21,205 bases of DNA, from positions 1-21,205 of the forward strand of contig JAFZQK010000077.1 in assembly GCA_017620455.1 (NCBI GenBank), in the 5' to 3' direction. The position numbers were made by a program, and so were the translations under genes. The notes under the pieces are model-generated. The model was not told the origin of the DNA. It made no database searches and worked only from the letters and a program-made list of their open reading frames with translations. Source of the DNA: Clostridia bacterium (GTDB taxonomy: Bacteria; Bacillota_A; Clostridia; Christensenellales; Aristaeellaceae). Shown here one piece after another: positions 14,424 to 21,205 of this stretch (the stretch's first letter is position 1; each line of letters opens with the position of its first letter).

Positions 14424-15644
14424 ATGAAGAAGCGCATCGCCCTCGTCTTCGTCTGCCTCGCCCTGTGCCTTTCCTGGCTGTCCGCCTGCACGGCGGAGCC
14501 CGCGGAAGCCGCCGCTGCCACCGTGCCCGAGCTTACCATCACCCAGCGTCCCATTCCCGAAAACGAGGCCATGGATTACCTCAAATCCATGGGCGTGGGC
14601 TGGAACCTGGGCAACACCTTCGACGCCGAAAAAGGCGACTGGAACCGCAACGCCGACGAAATGACGGTGGAAACCAGCTGGGGCGCGCCCAAAACCACGG
14701 AGCAGGTGATGATCGCCCTGAAGGAAGCCGGCTTTTCCACCGTGCGCATCCCCGTCTCCTGGCACGATCACGTGGACGCGGATTTCAACATCAGCGAACG
14801 GTGGCTGGCCCGGGTGCAGGAGGTGGTGGACTGGGCCATCGCCCAGGACCTGCACGTGATCCTCAACATCCATCACGACGAGTATCAGTTCTATCCCTCT
14901 TCCGAGCATTACGACGAATCCGCCCGGTATATTTCCGCCATCTGGAGCCAGCTGGCCCTGCGCTTCCGGGATTACGACGACCGGCTGATCTTTGAAGCCA
15001 TGAACGAGCCCCGGCTCAAAGACACCGGCTATGAATGGTATCTCGATCCCGTCATCCCCGCATGCCGGGACGCGGAGGACTGCCTGAACCGGCTGAACCA
15101 GCTGTTCGTGGACACGGTGCGCGCTTCCGGCGGCAACAACGCCGACCGCTACCTCATGGTGCCGGCCTACGACGCCGCCCCCGGCAACGCCGCCCGGGAT
15201 ACCTTCCTCCTGCCTGAGGACACCGCCGACAACCGCATCATCGTGTCCATCCACGCCTATACCCCCTACGATTTCGCCCTGAACAAAAAGGGCACCACCT
15301 CGTTCACCCTGAACAACAACGCCATGAAAACCGAGATCGTCACCTTCATGAACAGCGTTTACAACCGCTTCATCCTCCAGGGCGTGCCCGTGGTGATCGG
15401 CGAATTCGGCGCCATGACCAAGGGCAACAATCTCCAGGCCCGGGTGGACTGGACGGCCTTTTACGTGGCCTCCGCCAGCGCCCGGAACCTGCCCTGCGTC
15501 TGGTGGGACAACGCCGCCTTCTCCGGCGACGGCGAGATCTTCGGCATCCTGAACCGCAGGACCGGCGAATTCGTGTTCCCCGAGATCGTGGACGCCATCA
15601 TCACCTACGGTGGCTACGACAAGCTGCCCGCCGCGGCGCAGTAA
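14424..15644 (+). CDS. GH5 endo-beta-1,4-glycanase lipoprotein (GH5_4-like)
   Basis: This 406-residue enzyme cleaves internal beta-1,4 bonds of glucan-type backbones; the pattern resembles subfamily 4, whose members act on beta-glucan, xyloglucan and glucomannan. Residues 1-22 are a lipoprotein signal ending in lipobox LSAC (Cys22), so it should sit on the outer face of the membrane. The catalytic barrel starts at about 50: GVGWNLGNTFDA, ETSWGAPKTTEQ, GFSTVRIPVSWHDH, LHVILNIHHDEYQF, FEAMNEPR with acid/base Glu195, VSIHAYTPYDFA and VVIGEFGAM with nucleophile Glu327. WWDNAAF near the end is also typical. There is no carbohydrate-binding module. It is the only exported enzyme of the operon, so it would supply the oligosaccharides. 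AGGAGG lies seven bases before the ATG. The exact substrate is not decidable from sequence alone. Confidence 0.92.
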   Translation: MKKRIALVFVCLALCLSWLSACTAEPAEAAAATVPELTITQRPIPENEAMDYLKSMGVGWNLGNTFDAEKGDWNRNADEMTVETSWGAPKTTEQVMIALKEAGFSTVRIPVSWHDHVDADFNISERWLARVQEVVDWAIAQDLHVILNIHHDEYQFYPSSEHYDESARYISAIWSQLALRFRDYDDRLIFEAMNEPRLKDTGYEWYLDPVIPACRDAEDCLNRLNQLFVDTVRASGGNNADRYLMVPAYDAAPGNAARDTFLLPEDTADNRIIVSIHAYTPYDFALNKKGTTSFTLNNNAMKTEIVTFMNSVYNRFILQGVPVVIGEFGAMTKGNNLQARVDWTAFYVASASARNLPCVWWDNAAFSGDGEIFGILNRRTGEFVFPEIVDAIITYGGYDKLPAAAQ

Positions 15645-15651
15645 AGCTGAC

Positions 15652-15683
15652 GGGGCGTGCGTTTCCCGCACGTCCCATTTTTT
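15652..15683 (+). terminator. Internal terminator-like hairpin between the GH5 and SASA genes
   Basis: GGGGCGTGCG (15652-15661) pairs with CGCACGTCCC (15667-15676) with one wobble, followed by ATTTTTT. It sits directly before the ribosome site of the next gene. It may reduce read-through to the last gene or protect the 3' end of the upstream message. Confidence 0.65.
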
Positions 15684-15695
15684 GGAGGTCATGCC

Positions 15696-17213
15696 ATGAC
15701 GCCCCAGTTTGAAATTTCACCGCTTTTCGGCGACGGCGCGGTGCTGTGCCGGGACCGGGAGATCCGTTTGTTCGGCACCGCCCCGGAGGGCGCCGCCGTC
15801 ACCGCCGAACTGCGCGACCGCTTCGGCCGCGTGCTGGGAAAGGATACCGCCCCGGCCCGGGAAGGCCGCTTTCTGCTGCGGCTGCCGCCCCAGACCGCCC
15901 AGGAAGAGTGCACCTTGACCTATGCCTGCGGCGGCGCGTCCGTGGTCTGCAAGGACGTGGTCATCGGCGACGTGTACCTGGCCGGAGGCCAGAGCAACAT
16001 GGAATTGGAGCTGCAGAACGCCGACGAGGGCCCCGGATTGATCGAAACCCACGATCTGCCGCTGATCCGGTATTTCAACGTGCCCAAGTGCGCCCGCCCG
16101 GGCCCGGAAACGGAGCAGGCCAACCGCGCCGCCCGCTGGCAGGCCGTGGCCCCGGGCAAGGCGAGGGACATGAGCGCCGTGGCTTACTTTTTCGCCATGC
16201 GGCTGCACCGGCATCTGAACGTCCCCGTGGGCATCATCGACTGCTACTGGGGCGGCACCTCCGTCACCTGCTGGTTGGACGAGGAAGCCCTGGGCCGCAC
16301 CGCCGAGGGCCGGCGCTACATGCAGGAATACGACGACCGCTGGGCCGGCAAATCCATGGAGGATTATCTGAAAGAAGAAGGCGCGTTTTTCAGCGGCCTG
16401 GACGAATGGGCCAAGAAGGCCGATCAGCTGAAAAAGGCGCACCCCGAGTACACATCGAAGGAAATCAACGCCGTCATCGGCCCCTGCCCGCCCTGGAACC
16501 CGCCGGTGGGCGAGGGCTCGCCCTTCCGGCCCCACGGGCTGTTCCACACCATGATGGAAAGGCTCGTCCCCGCGGCGCTGACGGGGGTACTGTTCTACCA
16601 GGGCGAGGAGGACACCTGGCGCACCCAGCGCTACGATCTGCTGCTTTCCTCCTTCATCCTGCGGCTGCGGGAGCTGTTCGAATGCGATACGCTGCCTTTT
16701 TTGAACGTGCAGCTTCCCATGTGGATCGACGGCGCGGCGGAACAGGACAGCATGACCTGGCCGCCCCTGCGCCTGGCCCAGCAGCGGGTGGCCGATCAGA
16801 CGGCCCGCACCGGTCTGGCGGTCCTGATCGACCAGGGGGAATTCGACAACATCCACCCCACCAACAAGCGGGTGGTGGGCGATAGGCTGTTTGACTGCGC
16901 CCGCCGGGTCGTCTACGGCGAGGACGCTCCCCGCGCCCCCCGGGTCACGGAAAAATACACCGAAAACGGCGTTATGCACATCCTGCTGGATCAGTCCGTC
17001 CGGGATCGGGGCCAGGGCGAATTCCTGCTGGAGATCGCCGGAGAGGACGGGATTTTTTGCCACGCGGACACGGTGATCGACGGGCGGGAGCTGTTCCTTT
17101 CCTCCCCCCGGGTGCCCCGCCCCGTGCAGGCGCGCTACGCCTGGCGGGATTACGGCGTGGTGCGCCTTTTCGGGGAAAACGGGCTGCCCCTGGCGCCGTT
17201 CTGGCTGAAATGA
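15696..17213 (+). CDS. SASA-family (sialate O-acetylesterase-like) carbohydrate esterase
   Basis: This 505-residue protein belongs to the sialate O-acetylesterase-like group (SASA, formerly DUF303). A beta-sandwich at about 1-90 precedes the SGNH-type hydrolase. YLAGGQSNMELEL holds nucleophile Ser100, CYWGGTSVTCWLDEEAL supplies the oxyanion Gly/Ser region, VLFYQGEEDTWR is the family Gln-Gly-Glu block, and NIHPTNKRVVGDRL holds catalytic His387. A C-terminal beta part closes the chain. Sialic acid is unlikely here: no nan gene is nearby and the operon targets plant glycan. Some SASA-type esterases deacetylate xylan or mannan. I chose the ATG at 15696 because GGAGG lies seven bases before it; an in-frame upstream start at 15657 would fall inside the preceding hairpin. 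There is no signal peptide, so it should be cytoplasmic, alongside CE2. Confidence 0.88.
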   Translation: MTPQFEISPLFGDGAVLCRDREIRLFGTAPEGAAVTAELRDRFGRVLGKDTAPAREGRFLLRLPPQTAQEECTLTYACGGASVVCKDVVIGDVYLAGGQSNMELELQNADEGPGLIETHDLPLIRYFNVPKCARPGPETEQANRAARWQAVAPGKARDMSAVAYFFAMRLHRHLNVPVGIIDCYWGGTSVTCWLDEEALGRTAEGRRYMQEYDDRWAGKSMEDYLKEEGAFFSGLDEWAKKADQLKKAHPEYTSKEINAVIGPCPPWNPPVGEGSPFRPHGLFHTMMERLVPAALTGVLFYQGEEDTWRTQRYDLLLSSFILRLRELFECDTLPFLNVQLPMWIDGAAEQDSMTWPPLRLAQQRVADQTARTGLAVLIDQGEFDNIHPTNKRVVGDRLFDCARRVVYGEDAPRAPRVTEKYTENGVMHILLDQSVRDRGQGEFLLEIAGEDGIFCHADTVIDGRELFLSSPRVPRPVQARYAWRDYGVVRLFGENGLPLAPFWLK

Positions 17214-17228
17214 TATGGGAATGTTTCC

Positions 17229-17290
17229 GGGGGGACCGGTCCGGTTCCCCCTTTTCACGGAAAACCGAGGGGGAGAAATCCCCTTTTTTT
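17229..17290 (+). terminator. Double terminator at the end of the glycan operon
   Basis: A first GC-rich hairpin spans 17229-17251 (GGGGGGAC paired with GTTCCCCC) and is followed by four T. A second hairpin, GGGGA (17270-17274), loop GAAA, TCCCC (17279-17283), is followed by seven T. The second is a strong intrinsic terminator. Confidence 0.88.
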
Positions 17291-17299
17291 CATTTTCCA

Positions 17300-17328
17300 T
17301 TGACTTTTTCATCCCGTCCGCATATAAT
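17300..17328 (+). promoter_or_regulatory. Consensus sigma-A promoter of the marR-ABC operon
   Basis: TTGACT (17300-17305), a 17-base spacer and a perfect TATAAT (17323-17328). Confidence 0.92.
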
Positions 17329-17331
17329 GTT

Positions 17332-17348
17332 AAACGTTTGATTATCAA
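17332..17348. promoter_or_regulatory. Candidate MarR operator
   Basis: Two overlapping palindromes, AAACGTTT (17332-17339) and TTGATTATCAA (17338-17348), lie just after the -10 box, around the expected transcription start. TTGAT-n-ATCAA sites of this kind are typical for MarR regulators that control the exporter encoded with them. Binding here would block initiation, giving autorepression. Confidence 0.65.
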
Positions 17349-17377
17349 CCGCTTGATTTTTTGAAAGGAGATGCGGT

Positions 17378-17866
17378 ATGGCGTATTGGGAAGCCGTAGG
17401 GGCCATGCACCGGCTGGAGCTGCTGCGGCGGATCAAGGCCCGGGAGCTGATGGCCGATTCGGGGCTGCATCCCGGCCAGCCCCGGCTGCTGGAATACGTG
17501 CGGTCCCACCCGGGATGCACCCAGAAGGAAGCGGCGGACGAATTGGACGTGACCCCCGCCTCCATCGCCGCCAGCCTGAAACGGCTGGAAAAAACGGGCT
17601 ATGTGCGGCGGGAGAGCGACGAAAAGGACGCCCGGCGCAACCGGCTGTACCTCACGGCAGCGGGCGATCGGCGGATCGAGGAGAACCACCGCCGGTTCGA
17701 CCAGCTGGACGGGGAAATGTTCCGCGGCATGACGGAGGACGAGGTGGAGGCCTTCCGCCGGGCCTGCGAGAAAATGTTCGATAACCTGGCGGACGAAAGC
17801 TGCCGCCACCTGACCATCTGGAAGCTGAACCGGAAAATCCGGGAACAGGAGGAAAAAGACAAGTGA
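17378..17866 (+). CDS. MarR-family transcriptional regulator
   Basis: This 162-residue protein would be a dimeric DNA-binding repressor that releases DNA on binding small, often phenolic or toxic, ligands. Helices at about 1-40 form part of the dimer interface. The winged helix-turn-helix follows: CTQKEAADELDVTPASIAAS, then LKRLEKTGYVRRESDEKDAR, then RNRLYLTAAG, which is the MarR recognition helix and wing with the conserved Asp/Arg wing tip. The C-terminal helices complete the dimer and end in a Lys/Glu-rich tail. AAGGAG precedes the ATG. The stop overlaps the GTG start of the ABC gene by four bases (GTGA), so translation is coupled. The gene layout implies that it controls the downstream exporter. 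Confidence 0.93.
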   Translation: MAYWEAVGAMHRLELLRRIKARELMADSGLHPGQPRLLEYVRSHPGCTQKEAADELDVTPASIAASLKRLEKTGYVRRESDEKDARRNRLYLTAAGDRRIEENHRRFDQLDGEMFRGMTEDEVEAFRRACEKMFDNLADESCRHLTIWKLNRKIREQEEKDK

Positions 17867-19605
17867 AATTCACGCAGATCATGAAAAACTGCACCGGGGA
17901 ATATAAAAAGCATCTGATTCTCTGCCCCGTCGCCATGATCGGCGAGGTGGCCATGGAGACCACCATTCCCATCATGACGGCCACCCTGATCGACAAGGCG
18001 ATCCCCCACAGCCAGGAAACGGGCGAGATTTCCCAGGTGCTGCTTTACGGCGGCATCATGCTGGCCATGGCCCTGATTTCCATGGTGTTCGGCTTCCTGG
18101 GCAGTTACCTGAGCAGCAAAGGCGCGCTGGGCTTCGGCCGGAATCTGCGCCAGGCGCTGTTTGAAAATATACAGCGGTTTTCTTTTAAGAACATCGACCA
18201 TTTCTCCACCGCATCCCTGGTCACCCGCCTGACCACGGACGTGAACCAGGTGCAGTCCGTGGTGATGATGCTGGTGCGCATGGCCGTGCGCTCTCCCATC
18301 ATGTTCATCATGGCCCTCATCTGGGCCCTGCGGCTGCAGCCCTCCCTGGTGACGGTGCTGGCGGTATCCGTTCCCCTGCTGGCGGTGGCGGTGGTGGTCA
18401 TCATGCGCATGGCCTTCCCCCGGTTCCAGGTGATGATGAAAAAATACGACGGCCTCAATTCCTCCATTCAGGAGAACCTGATCGGCATCCGGGTGGTGAA
18501 GGCTTTCGTCCGCGCCCGGCATGAAAAAGAAAAGTTCGCCGCCTCCGCGGACGAAGTCACCGCCGCCCAGCGGGCCGCGGAAAAGATCGTGCTGTGGAAC
18601 GGCCCCATTATGACGGTGCTGATGAACGCCTCCGTCGTGGCGGTGCTGTGGCTTGGCGGCAAGCGGATCATCAGCGGCCAGATGGACTTCGGCATTCTCA
18701 CCGCCTTCATCACCTACATCACCCAGATCCTCATGAGCCTGATGATGTTTTCCTTCCTGTTTGTGGGCCTGGTGCTCTCCCGGGCCTCCATCGCCCGCAT
18801 TTCCGAGGTGCTGGAGGAGCAGCCCGACATCGTGAGCCCCGAAGGCGCGCAAAACGACGTCCGGGACGGCAGCATCGTATTCGATCATGTGAATTTTTCC
18901 TACCAGGGCAATCCCGACAACCTGGTGCTGACGGACGTGAACCTGTCCATCCGCTCCGGGGAAACGGTGGGGATCATCGGAGGCACGGGCTCGGCGAAAA
19001 CCACGCTGGTCAGCCTGATCCCCCGGCTGTACGACGTCACCTCGGGCCGGCTGCTGGTGGGCGGCAAAGACGTGCGGGAATACGACATCCACGCCCTGCG
19101 GGACCAGGTATCCATGGTGCTGCAGAAGAACGTGCTGTTCTCCGGCACCATCCGGGACAACCTGCGCTGGGGCGATGAAAACGCCACGGACGAGGAAATC
19201 ACCGCCGCCTGCCAGGCCGCCGCGGCGGACGAATTCATCCGCTCCTTCCCCGACGGGTACGACACCGATCTGGGCCAGGGCGGCGTGAACGTCTCCGGCG
19301 GCCAGAAGCAGCGGCTGTGCATCGCCCGGGCCCTGCTCAAAAAGCCCAAAATCATGATCCTGGACGACGCCACCAGCGCCGTGGACACCGCCACCGACGC
19401 CCGCATCCGCCAGGCCCTGCGCACCCAGATGCCGGATACCACCAAGCTCATCATCGCCCAGCGCATTTCCTCCGTCATGGATGCGGACCATATCCTGGTG
19501 CTGGACGAAGGCAGGGTGAAGGATTTCGGCACCCACGAAGAGCTGATGCAGCGCAGCGAGATTTACCGGGAAGTCTATACTTCCCAGCAGAAGGGGGTGG
19601 CCTGA
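17863..19605 (+). CDS. ABC exporter half-transporter with degenerate ATPase site (TM287/BmrC-like)
   Basis: This 580-residue half-transporter has an N-terminal six-helix membrane domain (about 15-320) and a C-terminal ATPase domain (about 335-580). Walker A is IGGTGSAKTTL (Lys379), with Ala in place of the last loop Gly. The Q loop is VLQKNVLFSGT, the signature NVSGGQKQRL is intact and Walker B is IMILDDATSAVD. The residue after the Walker B Asp501 is Asp502 where the catalytic Glu should be, and the switch His is Gln533 (IIAQRIS). These replacements mark the degenerate half of heterodimeric exporters such as TM287/288. Its partner is the next gene, one base downstream. The start is GTG at 17863 with AGGAGG ten bases upstream. 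The substrate is unknown; MarR control suggests a drug or other toxic compound. Confidence 0.93.
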   Translation: MKFTQIMKNCTGEYKKHLILCPVAMIGEVAMETTIPIMTATLIDKAIPHSQETGEISQVLLYGGIMLAMALISMVFGFLGSYLSSKGALGFGRNLRQALFENIQRFSFKNIDHFSTASLVTRLTTDVNQVQSVVMMLVRMAVRSPIMFIMALIWALRLQPSLVTVLAVSVPLLAVAVVVIMRMAFPRFQVMMKKYDGLNSSIQENLIGIRVVKAFVRARHEKEKFAASADEVTAAQRAAEKIVLWNGPIMTVLMNASVVAVLWLGGKRIISGQMDFGILTAFITYITQILMSLMMFSFLFVGLVLSRASIARISEVLEEQPDIVSPEGAQNDVRDGSIVFDHVNFSYQGNPDNLVLTDVNLSIRSGETVGIIGGTGSAKTTLVSLIPRLYDVTSGRLLVGGKDVREYDIHALRDQVSMVLQKNVLFSGTIRDNLRWGDENATDEEITAACQAAAADEFIRSFPDGYDTDLGQGGVNVSGGQKQRLCIARALLKKPKIMILDDATSAVDTATDARIRQALRTQMPDTTKLIIAQRISSVMDADHILVLDEGRVKDFGTHEELMQRSEIYREVYTSQQKGVA

Positions 19606-19606
19606 T

Positions 19607-21205
19607 ATGCCGCCGCGCGGACCGAGAGCCATCGCAAAGCCCAAAAATGCCAAGGACACCCTGCGCCGCCTGATCCGCTACCTGGGAAGAAGCAGAAAGC
19701 AGCTGATCCTGGTGGCCTGCTGCATCCTGATCAGCACCGCGGCCTCCGCCACCGGCACCTTCCTGCTGAAGCCCGCCGTGGACGGGTATCTTACGCCCCT
19801 GGTGGAGCAGGCGTCCCAGAACCTGAAAGTGGATCTGACGCCGTATCTTTCTTTCCTCATGCTCCTGCTGGCCATGTATCTGGCCGGCGCCGCGGCGCAG
19901 TTCTTATCCAACCGCATCATGATGATGGTGTCCACCGGCACGCTGAATCATCTGCGCAAGGAAATGTTCGATCACATGGAGGATCTGCCCATCCGCTATT
20001 TCGATCAGCGGACCCACGGCGAGATCATGAGCCGATACACCAACGACACCGACACCCTGCGGGAATTTCTCTCCCAGGCCTTCCCCCAGGCGGTGTCTTC
20101 GGCCCTCTCCATCCTGCTTTCCCTGGCCTTTATGCTGAATCTGAATATCTGGATGACCTTGCTGGTGTTGGCGCTGACGCCGCTGATGTTCAAGATCACC
20201 ACCACCATCGGCAAAAAATCCGGCGCCAGCTTCGCCGCCCAGCAGAAGGCCGTGGGCGCCCTCAACGGCTATATCGAGGAAACCATCGAAGGCCAGCGGG
20301 TGGTGCAGGTGTTCTGTCACGAGGAAAAATCCATCGATGAATTTACCGGCAAAAACGAGGACGTGCGCGTGGCCGGCACCCGGGCCAACACCTTCGCCAG
20401 CATGCTCTGGCCCATCATGGGCAACCTGGGCCACGCCATTTACGTGCTGGTGGCGCTGGTGGGCTCCATCTTCATCGTCAATAATGCCGCCACCCTGGGC
20501 ACCCTGATCGCCTTCCTGCCCTTCACCCGCCAGTTCAGCCAGCCCATTTCCAATCTGTCCCAGCAGTTCAGCATCATCATGCAGGCCCTGGCCGGGGCGG
20601 AGCGGATCTTTGAACTGATGGACGAACCGGTGGAGGAAGACCAGGGCTACGTGAAGCTGGTGCGCTGCCGGAAGGACGAAAACGGCAATATCGTGGAGAC
20701 GCCCGAGCGCACCGGCATGTGGGCCTGGAAGCATCCCCACAAGGCGGACGGCACCGTAACCTATACCGAGCTTCGGGGCGATGTGGTGTTCGAGCATGTG
20801 AATTTCGGCTACGTGCCGGAAAAGACCGTGCTGCACGACGTATCGCTGTACGCCAAGCCCGGGCAGAAGATCGCCTTCGTGGGCTCCACCGGCGCGGGCA
20901 AAACCACCATCACCAACCTGATCAACCGCTTCTACGACATCCAGGACGGCAAGATCCGCTACGACGGCATCAACATCGAAAAGATCAAAAAGGACGATCT
21001 GCGCCGGTCCCTGGGCATGGTGCTGCAGGATACCCACCTGTTCACCGGCACCGTGCGGGATAACATCCGCTACGGCAAGCTGGACGCCACGGACGAGGAG
21101 ATCCGGCGCGCCGCCAAGATCGCCAACGCAGATTTCTTCATCCGCCATCTGCCCCAGGGCTACGAGACCATGCTCACCGGCGACGGGGCCAACCTGAGCC
21201 AGGGC
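19607..21205 (+). CDS. ABC exporter half-transporter, consensus half (partial, 3' end off the right edge)
   Basis: The frame is open for 533 codons to the last base without a stop. It starts one base after the previous stop (TGATATG). A basic N-terminal tail is followed by a six-helix membrane domain, about 25-330, including YFDQRTHGEIMSRYTNDTD. Between the membrane and ATPase domains is a stretch of about 45 residues, around 345-388 (WAWKHPHKADGTVTYTELRG), longer than in the first half and familiar from Firmicutes exporters of this pair type. Walker A is canonical, GSTGAGKTT (Lys432), and the Q loop is VLQDTHLFTGTV. The window ends inside the signature (NLSQG), so Walker B and the switch His cannot be seen. 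It should supply the active ATP site of the heterodimer. Confidence 0.93.
   Translation, partial: MPPRGPRAIAKPKNAKDTLRRLIRYLGRSRKQLILVACCILISTAASATGTFLLKPAVDGYLTPLVEQASQNLKVDLTPYLSFLMLLLAMYLAGAAAQFLSNRIMMMVSTGTLNHLRKEMFDHMEDLPIRYFDQRTHGEIMSRYTNDTDTLREFLSQAFPQAVSSALSILLSLAFMLNLNIWMTLLVLALTPLMFKITTTIGKKSGASFAAQQKAVGALNGYIEETIEGQRVVQVFCHEEKSIDEFTGKNEDVRVAGTRANTFASMLWPIMGNLGHAIYVLVALVGSIFIVNNAATLGTLIAFLPFTRQFSQPISNLSQQFSIIMQALAGAERIFELMDEPVEEDQGYVKLVRCRKDENGNIVETPERTGMWAWKHPHKADGTVTYTELRGDVVFEHVNFGYVPEKTVLHDVSLYAKPGQKIAFVGSTGAGKTTITNLINRFYDIQDGKIRYDGINIEKIKKDDLRRSLGMVLQDTHLFTGTVRDNIRYGKLDATDEEIRRAAKIANADFFIRHLPQGYETMLTGDGANLSQG

Noticed and set aside
15696..17213. Sialic acid catabolism role for the SASA esterase
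   Set aside because: No sialidase, nanA or sialic acid transporter nearby; all neighbours act on plant beta-mannan or beta-glucan.
18970..19000. Walker A change in the first ABC half as an inactivating mutation or sequencing error
   Set aside because: The Ala substitution occurs together with the Asp502 and Gln533 changes that characterise degenerate halves, and GGTGSAK-type loops are familiar in Firmicutes heterodimers.

Overview
The window looks like a chromosomal segment from a GC-rich, low-oxygen gut or rumen member of the Clostridia (Firmicutes), perhaps of the Christensenellales/Aristaeellaceae type. That placement is inference. It rests on AGGAGG ribosome sites, sigma-A promoters, a CwlD-type spore-cortex amidase, a DUF5684-type membrane protein, a Firmicutes-style MarR plus paired ABC exporter operon, and a plant hemicellulose operon. 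Both ends cut through a gene.

Left part (1-3.3 kb). A secreted, Pro/Glu/Ala-rich protein on the minus strand runs off the left edge. Its distal part consists of 84-bp tandem repeats in an A-B-A pattern. Next come an AT-richer gap, a broken GNAT acetyltransferase and a CwlD-like amidase, all on the minus strand. Upstream of the amidase lies a gene-free stretch of about 600 bp with five perfect DnaA boxes and two near-perfect ones. Genes to its left all point left and most genes to its right point right, so it is a candidate replication origin or DnaA-binding locus, although no dnaA gene is visible.

Middle part (3.3-9.9 kb). A small membrane-anchored protein and a tRNA-dihydrouridine synthase form a pair. 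They are followed by tRNA-Lys(CTT), whose promoter -35 box contains the dus stop codon. An unrecognised secreted protein (+) and a DUF5684-like membrane protein (-) converge on a shared terminator. The most unusual gene is the 882-residue minus-strand protein at 7213-9861. It joins a complete EF-G/TetM-like translational GTPase to a C-terminal NYN nuclease domain of the YacP/Rae1 type. Rae1 is known as a ribosome-dependent mRNA endonuclease, so this single chain could be a GTPase-coupled ribosome nuclease.

Right part (10.0-17.2 kb). A five-gene operon encodes a cellobiose/mannobiose 2-epimerase, a GH36 alpha-galactosidase, a CE2-type acetylesterase, a GH5 endoglycanase lipoprotein and a SASA-family acetylesterase. 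Together these fit breakdown of acetylated galactoglucomannan. The GH5 enzyme would cut outside the cell. The side-chain and epimerisation enzymes lack signal peptides and would act on imported oligosaccharides. No transporter or phosphorylase is present in the window. A strong terminator ends this operon.

Right end (17.3-21.2 kb). A MarR regulator with a consensus promoter and a palindromic candidate operator is followed by two half-transporters, the second cut by the window edge. The first half has degenerate catalytic residues. The second has a consensus Walker A, so the pair should be an asymmetric heterodimeric exporter under MarR control.
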